Source of the DNA: Neodontobutis hainanensis
Taxonomy: Eukaryota; Chordata; Actinopteri; Gobiiformes; Odontobutidae
Assembly (NCBI GenBank): GCA_024349245.1
Contig: JALDNG010000080.1
Location: 1,432,001-1,496,000 of the forward strand
Length of the DNA: 64,000 nucleotides
Direction of reading: 5' to 3'
This document shows, piece after piece, positions 22,135 through 34,560 of this stretch (position 1 is the first letter of the stretch; every line of letters begins with the position of its first letter). Below the pieces are notes generated by a model. The model ran no database searches, had not been told where the DNA came from, and worked only from the letters and a program-made list of their open reading frames with translations. The position numbers were made by a program, and so were the translations under genes.

Positions 22135-23870
22135 AAACAGAACACGGGTGGGCTCATCCTTCGAGCTCGGGTCCTCTACCAGAGGCCTGGGAGCTTGAGG
22201 GTTCTGTGCGGTATCTCTGCTGTTCCTTGTACTGCACTTTTCTGGACCGAGATGTCTGGTGTTCTTCCAGGGATCTGCTGTAGCCACTCTTCCAGTTTGG
22301 GGGTCACTGCCCCGAGTGCTCCGATGACCACGGGCACCACTGTCGCCTTCATCTTCCAAGCCTTTGTCAGCTCTTCTTTGAGCCTTTGGTATTTCTTTAG
22401 TTCCTCATGTTCCTTTTTCCTGACGTTGCAATCACTTGGTATTGCCACATCAACCACAAAGGCTTTCCTCTGCTGTTTGTCCACCACCACGATGTCTGGT
22501 TGGTTCACCTTTACCATTCTGTCAGTCTGAATCTGGAAGACCCACAGGATCTTGGAGATGTGTCCCACTTTGACCTCGGGGTTTCCAGTCCGTATTTTGT
22601 GCAGATGTTCCTGTACACTATGCCAGCCACTTGGTTATGGCGTTCCATGTATGCTTTCCCTGCCAGCATCTTACACCCTGCAGTTAAGTGTTGAATTGTC
22701 ACAGGGCCCTCTTTGCACAGCCTACACCTTGGGTCTTGTCTGGTGTGGTAGATCTGGGCCTCTATTGCTCTGGTGCTCAGGGCTTGTTCCTGTGCAGCCA
22801 TGATGAGTGCCTCTGTGCTGTCCTTCAGTCCGGCTCGCTACAGCCATTGGTAGGTTTTCTTGATATCAGCCACTTCAGTTATGTTCCGGTGGTACATCCC
22901 ATGTAGGGGTTTGTCCTCCCATGATGGTCCCTCCTCCAGCTCCTTTTCCTCTTTTCCCAATTGCCTGAGACATTCACTAAGCATGTCATCTGTCGGGGCC
23001 TTATCTTTGATGTACTTGTGGATCTTGGATATTTCATCGTAGATAGTGGCTCTCACACTCACTAGTCCACGGCCGCCTTCCTTACGGCTAGCGTACAGTC
23101 TCAGGGTGCTGGATTTGGGATGGAACCCTCCATGTATGGTGAGGAGCTTTCGTGTCTTAACGTCTGTGGTCTATATCTCTTCCTTTGGCCACCTTATTAT
23201 TTCCGCAGGGAAAACAGGGCGTAGCTGTTTTTTGCCTGTGCCTTGTTCTTACCATTGAGCTGACTTCTTAGGACTTGCCTTATTCGTTGGAGGTATTTGG
23301 TCTGCTATTGTTTCTTCTGGTAGTGAGACCCCTTCTGTGTGGACTACCTTCCCTCTCCCTTCAGGTGACTGATGGTGGCCCCATTCCTGAGTTGGTATCC
23401 ATAGCCATTCTTGTTGATTATTTGGCTGAGGGGGTTCAGACCTATGCAGAACAGCAGTGGGAAATAGCACCTTCTTGGTATATGCCACATTTGATGGATA
23501 CTTGTGCAAGTGGCTTGCCATTGGCCTCAAGGGTGGTTTTCTACAGCCTCATCGAGTTTGCAATGAAGTCTCTTAGAGTCCTGTTGATGTTATACATCTC
23601 CAAACATTCAGTGATCCATGTGTGTGGCATTGAGTCATATGCTTTCTTGTAATCAATCTAGGCAGTGCACAGGTTGATGTGTTAGGTTCTGCAGTCTTGG
23701 GTGACTGTTCTGTCAACCAGAAGTTGGTTTTTGGCTTCTCTGGTTTCATTGCCGATGCCCTTCTGTGCTTTGCTCATGTATTGATCCATGTGCCCACTTA
23801 TCGTAGCCCATGATGATGCCTGACATAAGCTTCGGGTTCAAGGAAAAAATTAAAAATTTGTAATAAAACT
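22135..23870 (-). mobile_element. Non-LTR retrotransposon of the R2 group (restriction-like endonuclease), 3' part
   Basis: Reading down the minus strand: reverse transcriptase motif A as IDYKKAYDSMPHTWITEC (about 23655), then SPLLFCIGLNPLSQIINKNG-like sequence (about 23450-23400). Next is VSLPEETIAD, a gap, then VSVRATIYDEISKIHKYIKD and DKPLHGMYHRNITEVADI (23060-22850). A CCHC finger follows, CRLCKEGP to HLTAGC (C-x2-C-x8-H-x4-C, about 22726-22673). Last is an endonuclease of the PD-(D/E)xK type, PDIVVVD then AFVVDVAIPSD and KKYQ (22502-22415), ending LKLPGLW and TAG at 22176. The catalytic YxDD box is deleted and there are several frame breaks. The clade within the R2/R4/NeSL/Hero group is undecided. 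Confidence 0.85.
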
Positions 23871-24159
23871 ATACCATTGATAGCGGCGCAACCTTTTCTG
23901 TGGCTTAAGCCCTGACTGTTTGGAGAGTAGCCCTGGATTAAAACTGATTAAACAATCAGTTGTGTGAGCAGTGCTGACAGTGAGTAGACTGTAGCCTGTG
24001 TCAGATTTAGATAAAGCCACTAGTCTCTTTCAGCTTTGTTCTGTCATGGACCATAAACACATCTGCATGTTCACATCATCACTGACACTTCTGTGATTGT
24101 GTCAAAATAAAAGATAATGAAAAAGGGCATTAATTTATGAAACATATTTCTAAACATTA
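23871..24159. other. Non-coding stretch, no gene seen
   Basis: About 290 bases of AT-rich sequence with no recognised repeat. Confidence 0.4.
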
Positions 24160-24600
24160 TTTCCGTTACATTACATACTGTGTTTTGTAGCTGAAAATAA
24201 TTTTTTGGTTTGCTATTGTGATAACTTAGTTTTTCCTGTCAAATGTTGCACACAACGAGCTGATTATTTAAGTAATTACAAACTTTGCTGTGTTTAGATG
24301 AGGACGCCATAACGTTCCCGAACAAACTCTCTTTAAGACAAATGATGGAAATGGAGTCATAGTTAGGCTACAAGTCTTTTTTTCACTTTCGCTGTGTCAC
24401 CTCCTTCTCCTGCTCTGTGTGTGTCGCTGTGTGTGTCACGTGACTCAGCGGCAGAAGTGAACAGAGCAGGAACAGGACGAGCGAGCGCCGTGTGGACTTA
24501 TTTTACTGCAGTTAACAAAAACTCTGCCAGTTGTGATGTGTGTTGAACACTACTGGGCCACTTAACAATATGTCAGCAGGATGAATATAAGGTTACTCAA
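24160..24600 (+). mobile_element. hAT relic with BED-finger start (second copy of the 7065 family)
   Basis: TCACGTGACTCAGCGGC (24437) parallels the leader at 7078. The frame from about 24485 reads ASAVWTYFTAVNKNSASCDV followed by C and a stop, closely matching SAVWKYFTAVNENTVKC at 7178. Here the C-x2-C pair is intact but a stop follows at once. The left limit is approximate. Confidence 0.55.
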
Positions 24601-25208
24601 ACCACCACAGATTTTATAATCACTGTGTTTAATCTGTTACCATAAGCCTTAGAATATTAGCAAATAGATTGTGCTGTAATATCTTCTCTCATGTCAACTC
24701 CGACCCAGTACATCCTGCGGACATCCCATCAGTTTCACTCTGTCACTTCCAGAAAGGCCCTTCTTCCACAGTGCTCGAGGCACATCACGAGAACACCCAT
24801 GAAGCTGTGTGCAGCTCCATGAATAACAAATAGAAACAGACTGATTGCACACATGCACATGGTTCATTTAGATGGAGAGCCATGTACATAGGAAATCCAC
24901 AGGAGGGGATTCAGAGCAGCTCAGTGCTTGTCACTTTCTGATGTAGTGAATTTATAAAGCCTTCGTTGATGAGGAATTCTCCATTCTGTCACTCCCTGGT
25001 TTGTTTGACCTCAAGTATAACAACAGCCCCACTTTATTTCCCCTAAATCTTCCTCTGCTAATCCCTCCTTCCGACTGTGTCCAGTGTGACAGAAATACTT
25101 TACGAGGGGTTATGAAATAGGAGACAGCTGGGAAGTAATTGTTGTTTTAATGTTGTTACAAAGCAGTATTTCAAATCTGACTTCTCTTTCATCTGTTCTT
25201 TTTTGCAG
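24601..25208 (+). other. Intron DNA upstream of the 104-bp fgf11 exon
   Basis: No repeat recognised. It includes the pyrimidine-rich tract CTTCTCTTTCATCTGTTCTT leading to the acceptor at 25208. The stretch 24680-25100 is not obviously repetitive. Confidence 0.5.
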
Positions 25209-25312
25209 TGCAGTTCAACTTGATTCCTGTGGGCCTCAGGATAGTGGCTATCCAAAGCACCAAGACAGGGCTCTATGTGGCCATGAACAGTGAGGGCTAC
25301 CTCTACACTTCG
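25209..25312 (+). CDS. fgf11: FHF-type fibroblast growth factor, internal exon (104 bp)
   Basis: This internal coding exon encodes the middle of the FGF beta-trefoil core. It reads QFNLIPVGLRIVAIQS and continues to AMNSEGYLYTS, a signature of the FHF subfamily (FGF11-14). The acceptor is a T-rich tract ending in TTTTTTGCAG (ag at 25207-25208) and the donor is GTAAGT at 25313. The exon is exactly 104 bp, the size of the corresponding exon in vertebrate FHF genes; it begins with two bases of a split codon and ends on a codon boundary. FHFs lack a secretion signal, stay inside the cell and bind the C-terminal tail of voltage-gated sodium channels; that role is family knowledge, not visible here. 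The preceding 111-bp FHF exon was not found upstream in the window. Paralogue assignment is less certain than the family. Confidence 0.9.
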
Positions 25313-25783
25313 GTAAGTTTACTGCATAAATACAGTTTTTATTCAGCACTTTTCCACCAACATTTTCAAGAACTTTTATTACCAGGAATATATTAACCTG
25401 GGTAAATTTATTTTTAAACAACTGTGTTGTTTGTGTTTCCACCTAACCATAAAGCTGGCTGCTGAAAGCAAATGAGCTAATGACCAGGTTAATGACCCAA
25501 CAATTGATATACAACAACACACAGCACAAATCCCTGCCCCTCAAGAATTCCGGGGAATCTTTTTTCAGGGAAAGTCTGTGGTGGTATTTTTGGTCAAAAC
25601 GTACCAAGGTTTTTCAACATCCCAGGTAAATAAAAAAAGTTCTTGCAGTTGCTATTTTTGTAAATGTTCTTCATGTACTTGTGGCAAGGGGATAGGAAAG
25701 CCCACTCTTCCATGATGAAGGTGGTGGGACGCTCAGATGGCCATAATAATCATATATATTTTTTATTCTATATATATTTTTTA

Positions 25784-26015
<232 letters not shown>

Positions 26016-26210
26016 TTAAATGCAAAAAACAATTGCTGTACCACCTGATCCGCTGGCATCATTTGTTCCTCACAGAATCTGTAGAATACTGGTGCATGTC
26101 CAGTGAGCTGTTTCAGGAGCTGAGGGAATTTCAGTCCTTTGGAAAAAATGTTCCATTGGGATCAGATTTGGACTTTGGGATAAACATTTACCTGAGTAAA
26201 GAGAGAAGAC

Positions 26211-26320
26211 AGGGCTCTAGACTAACTTTTTGCACTGATTGCACTATTGCACCCAACTTTATTTATAGGTGCACCAGAAAATAAGTTAGGTGCACCAAAA
26301 TTTTTCAAACTTCCACTCAA
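26211..26320. repeat. Terminal fragment of a hAT-like element
   Basis: AGGGCTCTAGACTAACTTTT is followed by repeated GGTGCACCA words (about 26267 and 26290). The start resembles a hAT terminus of the form CAGGGCTCTAGACTAAC. No matching right end was found. Confidence 0.4.
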
Positions 26321-26739
26321 GGACTAGTGGAATTGAAAGATACAGTATGTGTTCATCTGTATCCAAACCTTTGTATTTATTTGTATTTTTTGTTCTGTTT
26401 TATTTATTTTTGTCATTATATGTTATTTTTTTCTTTGTTCTGCCCCTGGCATCATTGATTTGTATTTGGCAGATATCATAAATCCAGAACGGCATTCACC
26501 ATGTAACACTAACATTAACACTAATTAATAAATGGAAAGAACACAGCTGGATTATTTGACCAGACCAGGACTATGGTTGGATTACAGCTGTTGGAAATGT
26601 TATGGTGAGTCTTTTCTGTATTGAATAGGTTACATGCCCACACTCTGCGCTGTTGTGTGTTTTAAAACATTTAATGATGATCTTTCGTGTTGTACAAGAG
26701 CTCTTTAGTCAAAACAGACAAACATTACTGGTGTGTAGT

Positions 26740-27885
26740 CGCTTACATTATTTCTCTAAATTGTCCTGTTTTGTTGACACAGGGCTTGGCAGAGGATAAA
26801 TTGCACTTGTTGTAGTCCATTTATGGAATGTGTAGTTTTTATTAAGCAGCAGTGCATCAGCATTAGTTTGCTTGTGTTTCCGCTGAGAGGTTAGTGAAGT
26901 TGCATTGTAGAAACAGCACTGAAGCTCCTTTCCTTCCTTTGCTTCAAAATCAGCATTTTTGGTATCAACCCATAAGTTCTCAATTGGATTAAGGTCTGTG
27001 TACTGTGGCTTGAATTCAGAGTTTGGATGTCGTTTCACAAACTGACGGTGGCCCTTGGACACAAAAAGATCAATTTTACTCTCATCAGTCACAAAATGTT
27101 CTCCATTTCTCTTTAGGCCAGTTCATGTGTTCTTTGGCAAATTTTAACCTCTTTAGCGCATGCCTTTTTTTTTAACAAAGGGACTTTGCGGGAGATTCTT
27201 TAAAAATAGATTAGCTCCACACAGACGTCTTCTAACTGACACAGTACTTACAGGTAACTCCAGACTGTCTTTGATCATCCTGGAGCTGATCATTGGCTGA
27301 GCCTTTCCCATTCTGGTTATTCTTCGATTCATTTTGATGGTTGTCCTCTGTTTTCTTCCACGTCTCTCTGGTTTTGCTCTCCATTTTAAGTCATTGGAGA
27401 ACATTTTATCTGAACAGCCTATAATTTTCTCCTTTTTATATGTTTTCCCCTCTCCAATCAACTTTTTAATCAAAGTATGCTGTTCTTCTGAACAATGCCT
27501 TAAACAACCCCTTTTCCTCAGGCTTTCAAATGAATGTTCAACAAGTGCTGGCTTCATCTTTAAATAGGGTCCACCTGATTAACACCTGTTTTTTTTTTTT
27601 CATAAAAATTGATAACCTCAGTGATTGAATGCCACACTGCTATTTTTTTAACACACCCCTTTTTTAACACACCCCTGTCAAACAGTCTAAGACAGTCTGC
27701 AAAAACTAAATTGCACAGCCTTATGAGCATGCATATCATGAACTCTGGGTCTTGTTTGTTTTCTGAGAATCTACTGCACCTACTGATAACTTCTTTGCCA
27801 TGTAGCAATAAAAAATATACAAAAAACCTGGATTATTCTGGTTAATCACATTGTACAGCTATTATTTTGAACAATACTGTAAATA
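26740..27885 (-). mobile_element. Tc1-like DNA transposon, internally deleted
   Basis: The 5' terminus on the minus strand is TACAGTATTGTTCAAAATAA (27882 downwards), then CAGGTTTTTTGTATATT, typical of one fish Tc1 group. The transposase relic starts at 27557 with RKRGCLRHCSEEQHTLIKKL, then KPERRGRKQRTTIKMNRR and SRMIKDSLELPVSTVSVRR (helix-turn-helix domains). After a break the catalytic part reads TDESKIDLF and KGHRQFVKRHPNSEFKPQYT, then jumps straight to DLNPIENLWVDTKN. The segment carrying the second catalytic Asp (the QQDN region) is therefore deleted, and the element is dead. The opposite terminal repeat was not found, so the left limit is approximate. Confidence 0.82.
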
Positions 27886-30714
27886 CAAATGTTAGGCCCC
27901 TCTATAAAAACAGCACCCTCTATAAAAACAAAAACTTCATAAGCTCAAGACAAGGTTTTGGGACAAGTTGGGACCAGCGGCGTTTTCTGAAAAAACACAA
28001 CTCTGTAGGTTTTCTGTATTTTCCAAACATTTAGCCACCTTCTTAAAGAACCCCATCTGAGACAGCTACACAGTTATCCTTAGCACCAGCACCGGGACGC
28101 GACACCAAGGGACGATCATCGCCACATTTTATTTGTATTTATTGAATTCAGTTTTGCATACACGTCTGCTTACTAAATGTTAATATAATAATAGAATCAA
28201 AATCATCACATTAACTTTGTAATTATTTTATGCATTTTTTTTCATTAAGATTTACAAAACAAACCTAGCACTTGACCAAGTGGACCAGTCTGCCATGAAC
28301 TCCCGTGACACTTTTTCTTCCCAGTCCGCTATTGGGTCTCAACACAATAAGTCAACGCAATCTTTGGAGACCTTTGTAGATCAGGTCCATTGTGCCATAT
28401 TCTGAATCTCTTGTAAAGAATGTTTTTAAACATTATGAATATTGACAGAACAATACTGTACAGCTATATACCTATGTTACAGTTTGTTATTATGACTATC
28501 CAATAAAACATATTCTGGAATATACATGTGTGGCTCCAAAATACCCAAATCTGATTCTGAGTTTTCAGCACCTCTCATTTATGTTTGGTCACAATACGTA
28601 AAGTTGAAGTGCGTACATATAAAGGTATTGTTTGCTTCCATTTGTGAATGAAAGAGTTTCCCTGTCACAGCGTCAGCCATCTTCAACAACCCCACACACC
28701 GAGTTTTCTCAGCAATGTTCAGAGAGAAGCAGCCCGAGCGGGGCAGCACAGAGAGGTGTGGAGATAGAGGAACAGATGAAGAGACAGAGGAACGGATCAG
28801 AGAGCGCTCAGACAAAGAGTCAGGTCCTGTTTGAAGTGTAGCCCTGTATCTGCTTCAAAGTCCACCTGAGACACCATATTCACTGTGCAATTAAAGATTC
28901 TCAGTATTAAATGATGAGGAATCAAAAAATAACATAATTCTATTTGTTGCAAAATGTGGGTAGAATGCAGATATAATAAAGACCCATTTGACTGTGACTC
29001 TTTTTCTACACTTAAATGTACACAGCATACATGTGAAAGAAGCTCTGCTTGTTAGTCAAACACGCTGCAAAGTTTCAGTGTTGTGAGAGGAATGTGTTCA
29101 GACCACTTTAAGAACCCTTTCAAGACTTTGTGTTTTGCACATTAGCCCTGTGAAGACAGACAGAGGTCAAACTAAAGCCATCCAACTTAAACTGCTTTAA
29201 TTTAAGTCTAAAAGCAATGCTCACTTATGCTGCCGCTTGCTATATTTGTTTTGTGTTGGCATTAAACAGGAAAATAAACAAACTGAGAGTGTCTGAAAAA
29301 CTGTTATTTCAGATCTGGCTGTTTGAGAATATTGCACTAAATCTTCAAATTAAATATAGGGCATATATCGGTACAGAATCATATTAAATTGTATCATATT
29401 ACACTGTATAAAGGTACATTTTGCAAAGTCCTGGAAAATGCCCAGTCTTGCAAATGTGCACTTCATTCATATTTATTTACTTTATTTAACCCCTAAAAGT
29501 GAAAAATTTAAAGTTTTGTTGTACGCTTCTGTACTAAAGGCATTCGTTATATGCAAGGCTTCTTGTTGTCTAAGTGAGACTGACAGCATTGATGACATTT
29601 TAGTTCAATTACTTTTAAAGCCACAGTATAAAAATAGAAGTGTTTAAATATAAATTTCCAGGTACTTTTTCATTTGTTAAATTCTCCATCCTTCTCCCTT
29701 TAATTAAGCTCTCAAAAACCTTGCGTTCCGCCTTCCTAATGCCACTAAACTGTGCTCAAATGTCAAACTGGATCCTCTTCAGTTTTAAGCATACTCCAGG
29801 CCTTGTATAAAACAGAACTGAACTTTCCCAGTTATAATGAGCCCCAGATAAATGGTCCTTGCACATGACTTTTCCAGGGCTTGGATCTCCCCTAGACGGT
29901 AAAACTCTTCCACAAAAACACCCACACCGCACATACTGTAGAGGTTATACTAACCCGACAGAAGAAAGGTGACCCATTTTTACTGCAGGAAAGAACCAGA
30001 GGGAGCACAGGCAGCAAAACGGAGAGAAAATCCCTCAGAGATGTGAAAAGGAGGGAGGACAGGTTACAGGCTTCGCTATTGTTCTGTGCAAATGTAAAGG
30101 AGAGAAAGATGGAGAGGTCTGTGCTGTCTTCAGACTCATGTTACATAACCAACACACTCCCTGTGTCATCCTCTGAAGGTGAGCGCACTTTGGGCAAACA
30201 TTTCAGGAAAGTCTTATCATGATAATTTGGCGTCACTTCAGCAGAACGCTACAATGCTTTAAATATAATTTCGAAGTTTAGTCTGCGGTAAAACTGCGAG
30301 AGACTGCATTAGGAGAAGTGTGGTCGAAGGAAGATGTTGTTTCATTTCTTATCTGTGGTTCCTTTAAAGATTTATAATGAGGGGGATGTTGGAGATAATG
30401 GTGTTTGCATTGCAGGGGAAATAGAAAAGTGCTGAAAAGCGGGAAGTAAGGGATGCAATAGAGCAGTGCAGCTTCCATGGTTTGGCGAAAGAGTGGAGCA
30501 TTTCTAACTTAGTGAAGCCTGTCTAGATGAACAGTACCACTTTTACACTCCCTGTCCCATGTCCCAACAAAAATCTGTAAAAATACTAATATGTCCCCTG
30601 TGTCCCCATTTGAACAAATACATTGCAGCAAATTTCAAAAGAATAATACATAGACTTTGGTTTTTATCCATAAACAGCAATTACATTCAAGTTGAGGGCT
30701 TCATTTTGAACAAA
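27886..30714. other. Intron DNA, no gene or repeat assigned
   Basis: The region 28640-28830 is GC-richer, with overlapping open frames on both strands (69 and 78 codons) and purine-rich GAGACAGAGG-like words, but no domain. The rest is AT-rich. Confidence 0.45.
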
Positions 30715-31575
30715 GGTGGTCATTGTGGACTTGTGTATAATGTTCTCAGGGTACTGGAGAGGAGAATGCAGCCAATGCAGATTCAGGAGGAACAATACGG
30801 TTTTCGTCCCAGTCGTGGAACACTGGATCAGCTCTATACCCTCTCCAGGGTGCTGGAGGATTTATGGGAGTTTGCCCAACCAGTCCACATGTGTTTTGTG
30901 GATCTGGAGAAGGCATTCGACCGGAGCAGGAGCTTGGTTCGCATTGCCAGCAGTAAGTCAGACCTGTTCCCAGTGCATGTTGGACTCCGGCAGGGCTGCC
31001 CTTTGTCACCGGTCCTGTTCATTATCTTTATGGACAGGATTTCTAGGCGCAGCCAGGGGCCGGAGGGAGTCTGGTTTGGGAACCACAGGATCTCGTCTCT
31101 GCTTTTTGCAGATGATGTTGTCCTGTTGGCTCCATCAAGCCAGGACCTTCAGTGTGCACTGGGACGGTTTGCAGTCGAGTGTGAAGCGGCTGGGATGAGG
31201 ATCAGCACCTCCAAGTCTGAGACCATGGTTCTCAGTCGGAAAAGGGTGGCTTGTCCCCTCCAGGTTGGTTCAAGTATCTTGGGGTCTTGTTCATGAGTGA
31301 GGGAAGGAGGGAGCGTGAGATTGACCGACGGATCGGTGCAGCTTCTGCAGTGATGCAGTCGATGTACCGGTCTGTCGTGGTGAAGAAGGAGCTGAGCTGT
31401 AAGGCAAAGCTCTCGATTTACAACCGATCTAAAATCGTTCCTACTCTCACCTATGGTCATGAGCTTTGGGTCATGACCGAAAGAACAAGATCCCGGATAC
31501 AAGCGTCCGAACTGAGCTTTCTCCGCAGAGTGGCGGGGCGCTCCCTTAGAGATATTCCACGTACTGTACCACTTT
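30715..31575 (+). mobile_element. Rex3 LINE fragment (RTE clade)
   Basis: The frame beginning at 30559 enters the element at about 30740 with RVLERRMQPMQIQEEQYGFR, then VHMCFVDLEKAFDR (motif A), LRQGCPLSPVLF and FADD at 31105-31116, then MRISTSKSETMVLSRKR. After a frameshift near 31260, YLGVLFMSEGRREREIDRRI and TYGHELWVMTERTRSRIQAS follow to about 31555. These are diagnostic Rex3 phrases. Between KAFDR and SRSLVRIA roughly 35 residues of the normal protein are missing, with the frame kept. It is 5' truncated and stops at about 31560 without the Rex3 3' UTR. Confidence 0.88.
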
Positions 31576-31621
31576 ACATTCATTAAACTATTTACCAGAG
31601 TTACAGAACATCACTGGAGTA

Positions 31622-31775
31622 AATGTAGGTTAAGTGTCTTGCCCAAGGACACACGACAGTATGTGGGGGAAAGTGGAATGTTATGATGTTTTGGGATGTT
31701 TCGAGCGGGAATCGAACCACCCACCCGCCGGTTGAAGGAGGTCCGCTCTACCCACAGAGCTACTGCCGCCCCAAT
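31622..31775 (-). repeat. tRNA-derived SINE, 5' part
   Basis: On the minus strand it opens GGGGCGGCAGTAGCTCTGTG with a usable A-box shape, then B box GGTTCGATTCCCGC. The body phrase CTTGGGCAAGACACTTAACC is present. It is truncated after about 150 bases, and an extra AATGTTATGATGTTTTGGGA segment near 31677 is not shared with other copies. Confidence 0.75.
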
Positions 31776-33514
31776 GCTAGTTAACATAGCCTGTGTAGTC
31801 TATGGTTGTTAGCAATGTGCTGTGATGTGTTCAAGTCAAGTGATACAGACATACAGAGGATGTTTTTGTCTAATGCATGTTGTAGACTCACAATTACCAC
31901 CCACTGGATCTCTGCTAAAGTCACTTACTGTTTAAGCTTTACCTCTGAAGATAAAAACAAAACTAAATGTGAAAGGACACCGCAGCACGACGCAGGACTA
32001 CACTGTAGAGGTGTTCCCTTTGCCTTTCTGTAATAACGGCTCATCTCAGACAAGAGCCAGGCAGTGTTCCAGCGCTCACTGAGCATTAATCTTTCATTGG
32101 CCTCTCTTTCCTACTTCAGGCACACACACACACACACACATATATACAAACACACACGACACTTACTTAAAAATGAAGTACCGCTTCCTCACCTCACATT
32201 TACCAGTGTAGCTCAGAGGGAACAGAAAAGTGTTTTTTCCTGCTCGGTCTCGCGACGACTGATCGTTTGTCTTCATTCTGGAGTTGTTAAATCCCCCCTG
32301 CATATTATCTGCGTTATCTAGTGTTTATTCTATTTTCATTTATTTGCCATTCATTCGCTTCCACAAGTCATTTTTCCCATACAAATCACACATTTTTAAC
32401 CTAATTTATTAACAATAGACATTTTATTAAACTTCTATTGAACACTGGGGACTTGACCTATAATTCTAATGTTGTTGAGCAGATAATTATTTTTCCCAAA
32501 AAAACAAAGTGCTTTTAAGCATCTTTTGTCAAGGTTACTTCAATTTCCATCGGCTCCACTGGAAGGTCAAAGGACAAGGAATGCATCAGTCAAAAATGCA
32601 TAATCACAAAAGTATAGATCTCTTAAAAAAATGAACTGACCTTTTCTCTGGTATAGTGTAGTCAAGACACATTGACCAAGACCAAGTCATGTATGAGACT
32701 CTAAAGCATTAAAATGAGTCAAGACAAAGACGTATGTCTGTGTGCATCATTTAACAATAGCTTATACAAATGATCAACTGGGTGCCATCATAAGAAGTGT
32801 AATCTGTGTTGCCACATGAGTATTTACTCCAGTGTAAGTTTAGGATTTATAATTCATGATTATTATGTGGTATCTTTACAGCCGTCTTTACCGCCTTCTT
32901 TTGCAGGCATTAATTGATTAGTTTGTCATATTTTTATATATTTTATATATTTCTATATTCTTTGAATCAGTTTACATTAAATTTGAACATGAAATATAAT
33001 TGTTGGAATTCCGTCTTCTTCTGCAGTTCTGTGGAAAGAAAACAAGTCAAGTTAGTCCATTAGAGTGAAGAACAAGATAGAGGAGAGCTGTTAAGCAGCA
33101 GATGTTGATGATATTGACTTTCAGCTAATACCTAAAAGGACTTTCTGAGCAGGTCTGGGGCTATGACCAAATGAGAAAACTGCTCATCATCCACATAAAT
33201 AATGTCTGCCATCCTTCTCACCTTGTGCTCAATTCCAAAAATTGGCAACTGTTTCATCCTGGAAATCAGAATGTCCATCATTTGGGTGAGGTTTTCATTG
33301 ACAGTTGTGGGTCTCTGTGCCATGGACTTGAACAAAGTACCACAAATAGTATTAAAGAAAGTGTAATAGAGGTTGTTATTTAGGATAACTAATTAACAAC
33401 CCTTGTGGTGCTCCTAAAAATAATCTAGATAAGTGAATAAAGGTCGTGATTTAGGCCCCGGCAACACATACGCAGATATTTTTTTAAATGCATACTTTTT
33501 GTCTCCATTTATTA
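31776..33514. other. Intron DNA with a CA microsatellite
   Basis: A (CA)n tract lies at about 32118-32140. Nothing else could be assigned. Frames at 33132-33383 overlap on opposite strands and lack domains. Confidence 0.45.
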
Positions 33515-34560
33515 AAATTAGTGCTGGGCAAGTTAACGGGTTATTTTTGCGTTAACGCATTAATGAATTAACGGCGACAATTATTTTATTGCGCGTTAAC
33601 GTCGGCCAATTAATATTGTGAAAGACGTTGGACTGAAGAACATTCTTAGGATCACAACGAATGACTGCAAGTATGAAGGGCCCTCATGATGCACCTTCAC
33701 AATGTTAACCTTTCCTGCTTCTGTCTCCTAACCGTGTTTGGGAGACACAGGAGAGATCCGTCTTCTCCAGGGCCGGAAGTTTTTCTCCCGGGGTTAACTC
33801 CCGAAACTTCACGCTGTTCAGTGTGATGGTGGCATATAAGAACAAAGAGCCGTCTTGCCGCCTTTTGAGATGCTTTATTTTTCTGGCTGCACAAGAATAC
33901 ATCACACATATCCAACTGCACTGGTCACCGTATTACTCTCACACCACACTCATCTGCTGCTCCACGGGGACTCTTTCAGGGGAGACAAACGCACCCTCCT
34001 CGCACACGCCCTTGTGCTCACTGTCATTCACACACACGCACTGAGCGGTCTTAAAATAAACACAATAAAGACACATCCTGCATTATATTGATGAACAGCG
34101 TGAACTGCACTCACATGCTCTGACTGTAATGAAAACACCAAACAGACTGTAGGAGACAGAACATGGGTGCACTGTGAGTGTGTGTGTGTGTGTGTGTGGG
34201 TGTTGGTCTGGTGATGAGGGGGCGGAGCTCACGGGAGCGAGGCACGTGCACGTAGGTCTGTAAAGGTGTGCACTTTCAGGAGGCCAGGTGGTTGAGAGTC
34301 AGGTACGAGTAGCCACAATTTGTGTTGACCACAAAGCCAACAGCAAAGCAAGGCAAAGCATAATGAACGGCTGAGATTATATATTTATCTGTTTATGCAT
34401 TCTGGTTCATGTCCATCATCTATCTGCTGAGCTGTATTATTTAATCTGCAATAAACCTACCAAACGCACATCAGATCTGAGATTATTTCTTAATTATAAT
34501 CTCTAAAGAGCATCACAACGTTTAGCACCACCAGGACCCAACTCTGACCCTCACCACGGC
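33515..34560. mobile_element. Candidate hAT-like or other transposon, family uncertain
   Basis: It begins with AGTGCTGGGCAAGTTAACGG and several GTTAACG/CGTTAAC words (33520-33610), a terminus style found in fish hAT elements. The interior has GC-rich, regulatory-looking DNA (33715-34300), a (GT)n tract (34177-34198) and an AATAAA at about 34451. No transposase or reverse transcriptase frame is visible. The end and the unity of the segment are uncertain. Confidence 0.3.

Noticed and set aside
25080..25208. FHF exon 2 (111 bp) expected upstream of the 104-bp exon
   Set aside because: No sequence resembling the LKGIVT-containing exon with correct splice phases was found here or elsewhere before 25209; it is presumed to lie before the window.
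33640..34560. Solo LTR of an endogenous retrovirus
   Set aside because: There is an AATAAA and promoter-like GC-rich DNA, but no clear TG...CA ends, no target duplication and no internal retroviral sequence.
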